A DNA stretch of 64,000 nucleotides from Branchiostoma floridae. Taxonomy: Eukaryota > Chordata > Leptocardii > Amphioxiformes > Branchiostomatidae. The first letter of the stretch is position 1. Each line of letters begins with the position of its first letter. Below, one piece after another: positions 57,780 through 64,000 of the stretch. The position numbers and the translations under genes are program-made. The notes under the pieces are model-generated. The model had not been told where the DNA came from. It ran no database searches and saw nothing but the letters and a program-made list of their open reading frames with translations. The DNA lies in NCBI RefSeq assembly GCF_000003815.2, contig NC_049981.1:24823856-24887855 (forward strand), read 5' to 3'.

Positions 57780-58015
57780 CACTCTCGCTGCACTTGAGTC
57801 AAGCTCGCGTCACTGCGAGGTTCAAAAGATACTCAACAAATTGCAGACAAAAGGAACGAATTTTCTTACTTTTTGTGTATTTTGTCGTCTTCTAAGTCAT
57901 ACTTTTACGTATTACGCAATATCTAAACAATAAAAAATCGGAGAAAATAATAAAACAGCGACGCAGTGAACGAACCCCGCAGTGACCCAAGCTTGACGCA
58001 CCTGCAGTGAGAGTG
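57780..58015. mobile_element. MITE with about 45-bp imperfect TIRs
   Basis: The left arm CACTCTCGCTGCACTTG...TCAAGCTCGCGTCACTGCG pairs with the right arm, which in reverse reads CACTCTCACTGCAGGTG...TCAAGCTTGGGTCACTGCG. The centre (ACGAATTTTCTTACTTTTTG, TACTTTTACGTATTACGCAA) matches the copy at 37902-38091. No transposase frame. Target duplication not resolved. Confidence 0.7.
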
Positions 58016-58102
58016 AACTCGTCCCTTATTACCTCAGTGAAAAGCGGCCTGCTGGCCGGTTTGCTCTTTCGCTAGTTAACAAAGGTTTAAAAAAATAAAA
58101 GA

Positions 58103-58576
58103 TTGATTTCTTTTGTTCGCTGTTTCTTTTTGACAGAATGCCAACCACACAGCCATGCTTTTAAGCCCTTAAAAGGACCCGCACAACCAAGTAGTAATGT
58201 GGCAGGACCGGAAGGAGACCATATTTCCGATGGGTTAACAGCGAGTTGCACTGTGCACATTGTACGTGTCAGCGAACCGCGAGTAACACCCCCTACCATA
58301 ATACTGACACTAACCATAATACCGACAACTGCACCAACAAATTATACGACGAATTTAAGGAGATCTGCTGGTGCAGTAGCAGTAATTTCCGAGATATGCA
58401 CACTTCAGACATCCAGATTCACACCCTTGAATGTTTATCAAATGGGTATAATGATTTTCTGCTCTTGAAGGATTTATCGAAATTGACCATCATCGGCGGT
58501 ACATGTGCTTCTCGTTTAAACCAAATGGCAAAAACTGTGCTCCGTTACAAGGTTCGAGTAGACACTAGGATACTGG
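58103..58576 (+). pseudogene. Possible decayed coding segment cut by a CR1-like LINE
   Basis: Two overlapping frames are open: 58103-58468 and 58246-58611. The second contains NCTNKLYDEFKEICWCSSSN, then IQIHTLECLSNGYNDFLLLK and DLSKLTIIGGTC, with Cys spacing and a Leu pattern that could be an ectodomain. It then runs into the LINE tail at 58577. A frame change between the two could join them. No family is recognised, and a chance open frame is not excluded. Confidence 0.2.
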
Positions 58577-59520
58577 ACACTTTTATTTCATTTTATTTTA
58601 TTGATCTTTAGGGTAGTGCCTTCAGTTAATGTAGTAACTGATTTCCAAGGGAGCCCTATAACAATAATAATAACTCAAAGTACAAAAAATATCTACTAAC
58701 ATAGGATTGAACATAACAAAGCAATAATCCAATTCGGATTTGTAAATCATACAGGCAACTTAGGAAAACTCAAAAGAATAACAACTCATATTTAATAACA
58801 AAAACAACTCAAGATCACAAACTCATAAGGTCATTGGACGGTCATTGCGGTCAGAGGTCAGATATCAGTGCCATTTGTCCTGATCAATAGGACTGAACAT
58901 AAGACAGAATAATCCAATTCGGATCAGTAAATCATACACGCAACTTACTAATAACAACTCATACACAATAACAGCCCAAGATCACAAAAATCATAAGGTA
59001 ATTGAACAGTCATTGGGATCAGAGGTCAGATGTCAGCATTATGATATCAGAGACTGTTTAAAGGCTTTAAGAGTAGTTGCTTGTTTTGTCTCAGGGTTAA
59101 GTGTATTATATATTTCAGCTGCCCTGAATGCAAATGTGCGTTGACCTGCTCTTGAAGTGTAGTTAGGTTTATGTAGGAGTTGTGCTTGTCTGGTGTTATG
59201 ACTGTGGATTTGGTTATTGAAACGAAATGTGTTGAGTAGGTAGTTGGGTGCTAGGCCATGAAGGCATTTGTACACCATAATGCAGATCTGCCGAGTTCTT
59301 CGCTCCTGCAGCAGACTCCTACCCAGTGCCTGATGCAGCTCCCCAACATTCGACCTCGGCTCACGTCGGAGGATGATTCGTGCGCCCCGGTTCTGGAGGA
59401 CTTGGAGACGCTGCTTGTTGGCTGCACTGCAGACACTTTGCATGACGGCTTTAGAATATGGAATGTACATCGATCGGAAAATAACCTTCATAACCGCTTG
59501 TTTAGTAAATGATGTATCAT
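58577..59520 (-). pseudogene. CR1-like LINE, 5'-truncated 3' end
   Basis: The minus frame 59491-59039 (extendable to about 59520) encodes the C-terminal region of a CR1-like ORF2: KQRLQVLQNRGARIILRR, MVYKCLHGLAPNYLLNTFRF, NNQIHSHNTRQAQLLH and YNTLNPETKQATTLKAFK. About 460 bases of 3' UTR follow, including a 186-bp tandem duplication (58703-58888 and 58889-59040). The element ends in AATAAAATAAAATGAAATAA. The frame is intact across this portion but RT palm motifs are absent. Confidence 0.8.
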
Positions 59521-59524
59521 CAAA

Positions 59525-61240
59525 TCTAAAGGAAAAGGAATTAGGTCAATTGTGCATAGTCGGTGATATTTATGTACTTCCGCTCTGGATGGATCCGTGT
59601 GATATTGGCCTTGAGGAACGCACACCTACGTATCTCTACCCATAAATCTAGCGGCAAATGCGTTAGCTCAATTAGAGCATCTAGTAGGAAAATATACACA
59701 GAGTTATCATGATGGCTTTTGTGTTGAAAGAAAATCGGCCAATGACCTTTACAATCGCTACAGTAATTAATGATATATATCTAGCCCTAGTGGACAAAGG
59801 AATTAGGTCCGTAATTACAGTGTTCAGGTAACTAATATGACAATGACAATATGAAACAAGACACTTTGCATGCTAGCTAGTTACTACGACAACATTACTG
59901 TATTTCTGATCTACAAGGCATAGATCGGACATTGACCTTGCTGTCGATGACCGGAGGAATTTCCAAATGTAACATCAAGCGTTGCTCATTGATTTTACAC
60001 CCACTGTAGTCATTGACTTTATGTTCTGCATGTTTGCCATGTAAAGTGACGACATCTCGAAGAAACTTTTGATATTGTGCAATTGCAGTGACGTTGATAC
60101 TCCCTGGATGGCTAACCAAAGCCGCTCAGTAAATCTGTTTATTACAGTCAGAAGGCTCGAAGCAATAAAGAATTATGCAGTCATCCGGTAACGGAGGTCG
60201 TATTAGGGACGTATGACGAACACGTTTCCGCGACACCGCTCACGACACTCAATGTGCTGTATTTCACTTCGTACTGCTGGGGACTTTGTCTAGACGAAGA
60301 AATAGAACAGGCGTTCAGATAGCAAAACACATTACCTGGAACACCATATTAGAACATTGCTGTAGGATCACATGATTAAACAAAGAAGTGGATACTAGTA
60401 AACAATTAGACAAAATGATAGTTGGGAAATGAATTAAAGAAATTGAAATACCCTATTCAAATATCACGAATTCCCTTGAACTGGCATGGAAATGGCTACA
60501 ACGATGGAGAGGGGCATGCGCACATGGTGTGCTTAAAAATGTGTCTCTTGTTTGAATGCAGATATAGCCCTTGAGATAGCCAGGCTGCCTTTTAGAAACT
60601 GAGATTCTTGCGAATAAATATAATCAATCTATTCTAGATAACATTAGTTCTAGGTAACAGTATATATTCACCCGTATTCAATATATGTTTAAGCTTATGG
60701 ACGGCCTACTCTTCATTCTCATTCTATACTAACCCGTACTGACGGGAAGACCTAACACCCTTTATCTGTGTGGTGGTACCCGGTAATAGTGGCAAGGTAA
60801 ATGGGTTTTCCTCAATAAAAGGCAATGTGCTATGTATTATGGTCAGCTTATCATGCGTTATTTATTATCCAGTAGACGGCTGACCGTTATTGTAATTCAT
60901 GTTGCAAATGCTCTGTCCGCTATGATATCACGAGAAATGTGTTTTCAATGCCAATATCGTTAGAATAACGATACGTCGCCTTGTGGCTGAATCGCATTAT
61001 CAACAGTGTGATTTCGTAGAATGGTGCAGTCGTTATGTTTATGTTGTACTAAGATATGCTTCTACCCATGTTCTATAAAAGTCCGTGGGTTATAACTGTG
61101 AACTTTCGGTATCAACTAGAGGTTCCACTAGAGGCCACTGAGTGACCTTAAATGTGGTTGGTCAGCTTCTTTTCAATGTCATGAAGATAAGAAGGTATCT
61201 CTCTACGATTGTATATGTTTTGTCTTTAAAATCAAACTTT
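59525..61240. other. Intergenic, no gene seen
   Basis: No supported coding region. The 59895-60119 minus frame has no domain. Confidence 0.4.
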
Positions 61241-61249
61241 TGTTTGAGC

Positions 61250-61420
61250 TGACAATAGGTGGGGCTAAATCGCAAAGGTCTGGAGCGAGCTGCCATTCAG
61301 TGCCACGACAGCATTTGCCCCAGATTCGGCCAAGGGACTGTAGGTTTTGAACCACTCACACCACACCATCACACGTGTGCTGGGTTCTTTAACGTGCATG
61401 GCGTATGGCTCTCTTGATAA
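61250..61420. repeat. SINE-body copy (family of 8440-8690)
   Basis: CACACCACACCATCACACGTGTG followed by GGGTTCTTTAACGTGCATGG and CGTATGGCTCTC matches 8566-8630 in the same orientation with few changes. Confidence 0.6.
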
Positions 61421-61599
61421 AATCAAGCGGCACATAATTCCTATTCTTGTCGTTCAACGGTTGCCCATGCCCAACAATCAGCGTCTAGTGAAAAGGACGC
61501 CTTATGGGTTCACTAAGAATGGTTGTCTGTCTTGTGTAGAAATTAAGCTGACATGCGCAAGATATGACCACATCCCGAGAGGCAGAGGAACCGGTGCAA

Positions 61600-61800
61600 T
61601 AGAGCGGTATTATGGACAGAGTGCTCGTTTTGCGCTCGGGAGGTCGCGGGCTCATACCCGGAGTCATAGAGCAGCTTGGTGCAACTAATGGTTTGTCTAT
61701 ATAAGCCTAAAGCCGCAGTGGTTAAAGTTGACGTTGCATGTGAACGTTAGATAAGAGATCGTCCTTCAGGATGAAAATACCCGAAAATAAACCGGGTATA
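61600..61800 (+). repeat. tRNA-derived SINE
   Basis: The tRNA-like head (61600-61672) contains GACAGAGTGCTCGTTTTGCG, CTCGGGAGGTCGCGGGCTCA and a T-arm CGGGCTCATACCCGG with a B-box-like loop. The body follows with GCTTGGTGCAACTAATGG and ends near AAATAAACCGGGTATATGA. It interrupts open frames and is not a functional tRNA, because no clean acceptor stem is formed. Confidence 0.55.
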
Positions 61801-61844
61801 TGAATAAAGGAATATCAAAGTGTAAACTCTGCAGCATAATCGTC

Positions 61845-62210
61845 AGCACTGGACAATGGCCATCCGACTGGGAGAAGTGTGATGATTTCAGCACTATCCC
61901 GAATTACCTGCCACCACTGACTGTTCTGAACACCTCACCAATTCCCCTGCTAGTCAGGTCCTCCTCCATGACATCCTTCAGCTTATGAAGAGAGTGGTAG
62001 AGCAGGAGTTTGGTAGAGAGCAAATGGGTTTTAAGAAGGGAGTGGGTACAAAGGACAATATCTTTAACCTGATAAGGTTACTGATGTAAACAGCAAGGGA
62101 AATCAGTGTGCAGCTTTTTATGGCCTTCATCGACTTAAAGTACTGCTTTGACTCATTAGACATCAAGTCTTATCACGAGAAGGCCGGAAACTTTCGGAGT
62201 CTCTGTGAAC
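61845..62210 (+). pseudogene. Decayed LINE reverse transcriptase fragment
   Basis: Translated pieces read TGQWPSDWEK and then, after a shift, LMKRVVEQEFGREQMGFKKG, TKDNIFNLIRLLM, a stop, TAREISVQLFMAFIDLKYCF and DSL. These correspond to RT fingers and palm (the 'GFRxG', 'FIDxxKAFD' region) of an RTE/L1-like LINE. The region between WEK and LMKR is shortened, the FIDL-AFD motif is degenerate (FIDLKYCFD) and stops are present. It is distinct from the 52-56 kb element. Confidence 0.7.
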
Positions 62211-62214
62211 CTGG

Positions 62215-63420
62215 TTAAGTCACCACGCAATCAACACACCATTAGGATCAGCAAGCAGCTGTGAGAGTAGGGTGTGACGTATCTGAACAGTTTGATGTTA
62301 GAAACTTGGCAAGGTAAGGCTGCTTGTTGTTGTCGATGTGTTTCAGTTTTTACTCAGAGGCGGTAATGAGGGATTCTGTGGGGAACACCACACAATTGAT
62401 GTCAATGTGAGTGGCAGGTCAAAAACCTCCGGAAGGGACTTGTTAAAGGTGAAAGGTAAAAGTTTATGTCTTCTTAAAACAACAACAAAACGAGTGCCAG
62501 TGGGCCTCCCCAGCTTTAGTGCTTGCACAACTGTATGGTCCAGTGAGGATAGAGAATGAGATGGTCATGTACACCGAAATGTGAGCGAAGGATCTTCCTT
62601 AAGGCCAACTTGGCAAGCTTTCAGATAAATCAACAGTGGTGAGAAGCGGACACTATCCAAGCACATCCTTAGGACGGAAATGGAATATATTAGGGCCAGC
62701 GCAGTGGCCATGTGTCATACATCTCTTCGCCGCGCTCTCGATAGCCTAAGTGGTTCTGAGGAAGCGGTCCACTCTTCTTGATGAAATATGCAAGAATAGG
62801 TCTTTCTGCACTATCTATGTACAGTGAACCATGAATGTGGTGATTGACAGATCACTCAACGATAAAAAGGGCATATTTCAAACTCTGTGTGTTTTGATGT
62901 CTTTTAATTTCCAACTATACTTATACGTTTTGCATGATATTCCAATTTTGAAGTCAAAGGATATACAGATTTGATTTAGATCGCTCGTTTAGTGTAATAA
63001 GGTGCGTCGCTCCAGAAAATGTGTGTCTAGGTGACACATAGACGTAAACATGAATATAAAAGATTTTGTCAGCTTACGTCCCATAGAGGTGTACAGAAAC
63101 ACTAATGTGTCCACAAAAGCAAAATTATTTTGTTGCTATGTTCTATATCCAGTCAAGTACAAATGTTTTGTCATTTTAGTGCAAATGATAATCTTTGCGT
63201 TCTGTTGTTTTATCAGGTTTGTTTGAAGTGAGGATAATGAAACTTTTTTCTGAATGTTAAAACACTGACTGCCCGCTGAATAAATGCACGATAGTTTCTC
63301 TTATTTATTAGCGGTAGACATCTGCCCTAATGCAATTTTTACATTTTAGACATTGTAAAGTCCTCCATTCACTTTGCTTGTTAAAAACATTGCAAACATT
63401 AAGAATCGATAAACTTGATA
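62215..63420. other. Intergenic, possible RT trailing sequence
   Basis: No supported gene. 62540-62760 could be further decayed LINE sequence but no motif can be named. Confidence 0.35.
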
Positions 63421-63424
63421 CTGA

Positions 63425-63763
63425 CCGACAGACAGATACTTATGTGTTCAAATTTGTCCCGATCTCCATAAGCCAGATGGAAAGCTCCTCACTGTTTCCA
63501 CTTGCTTTATATACGTAGGAATGACGAAGGACGGTTTATCTTTGCACAAATGGAAATGTGCATATTTGAGATTAGGCGTAGATAAGACAGTGTCAGTTTC
63601 TCTTACTTTTAACAAAGTACTTCTAGTGAAAGATACATTCAGTAATTCATTTTCTGGCAGCTGCGATTGCGAGCAAAGAGAAGTACAGGAAATATCTGTG
63701 TACCTTTTAAGAGTAGTTGCGGAAGGTATAGCTACACCCACTTGTGCCATGTTGAGTGAATAA
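63425..63763 (+). CDS. Unassigned open segment, possible terminal exon
   Basis: The frame is open from 63425 to TAA at 63761-63763, 112 codons. It includes CPDLHKPDGKLLTVSTCFIY, KWKCAYLRLGVDKTVSVSLT and SGSCDCEQREVQEISVYLLR with alternating hydrophobics like a beta domain. The first ATG is at 63521, so if genuine it is more likely an internal or last exon. The opposite strand is also open over 119 codons, which weakens the case. No family recognised. Confidence 0.2.
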   Translation, partial: PTDRYLCVQICPDLHKPDGKLLTVSTCFIYVGMTKDGLSLHKWKCAYLRLGVDKTVSVSLTFNKVLLVKDTFSNSFSGSCDCEQREVQEISVYLLRVVAEGIATPTCAMLSE

Positions 63764-64000
63764 TTGGCAGCGGTCATGACGAAGTAAACTTTAAAAGATG
63801 AGATCACGTATCTAATGTATCTGCGAACAGGCCGTTACAAATATCGTATTTGATTTGGTACATCACTGTGTGTAGATGTAGCATGAAGAACAATAATGCA
63901 TGTAAATTTAACAATGGGTGTTCATTACTGTAACGTAACCGTAACGTAGAGTTCCACGACCTCATACCTTCGCCTGATGACGTTAACCTTATCGAGTGAT

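Noticed and set aside
61347-61688. 113-codon + frame
   Set aside because: It spans two SINE-derived segments and has no domain.

Overview
The window looks like invertebrate deuterostome DNA, most probably from an amphioxus (Branchiostoma). I infer this from moderately AT-rich intergenic DNA, GT-AG introns of 0.4-2.2 kb, a neuropeptide-type GPCR, an intronless LRR membrane protein, and a dense, diverse load of LINEs, tRNA-derived SINEs and MITEs. No database search was possible, so the species call is inference. Two 100-base runs of N (641-740 and 56743-56842) are assembly gaps, and both abut repeats.

Only two protein-coding host genes are well supported, both on the + strand. The first is a class A (rhodopsin-like) neuropeptide-type GPCR. 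It has coding exons at 19472-20248, 20999-21135, 22518-22590, 23025-23257 (or to a stop at 23261) and 25448-25514. All seven membrane helices, DRY, SWLP and NPIVY motifs and consistent splice phases are visible. The second, at 34961-36133, is an intronless 390-residue type I membrane protein with a signal peptide, LRRNT, LRRs, LRRCT, one membrane helix and a short tail.

The rest is mainly mobile-element DNA. 0-9.6 kb: a 16-bp minisatellite, a foldback element, SINEs, a degenerate tandem repeat and a LINE remnant. 11-19 kb: SINE pieces, an RTE-like LINE 3' end and a relic of a piggyBac-type MITE just before GPCR exon 1. 27-29 kb: paired GTCACGTGAC sites and a roughly 150-bp tandem array. 33-41 kb: SINEs, the LRR gene, a roughly 190-bp hairpin-bearing tandem array and two MITEs, one of hAT type with an 8-bp target duplication. 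41.4-45.2 kb: an inverted duplication, with a third, nearly identical partial copy at 56.8 kb beside a gap. 51-56 kb: a CR1-like LINE end, then a nearly full-length RTE-like LINE whose frame is split by a 923-bp piggyBac-type MITE with exact TTAA duplications. 57.8-62.2 kb: another MITE, a CR1-like LINE end, SINEs and a decayed reverse transcriptase.

The two host genes do not form an operon or obvious functional pair. I found no CRISPR array, rRNA gene, convincing functional tRNA, or clear new multi-gene system. The items most worth checking are the alternative GPCR C-terminus, a TE-borne CRE/YY1-like module upstream of the GPCR, the nested transposon, and tandem repeats with paired changes in a hairpin.
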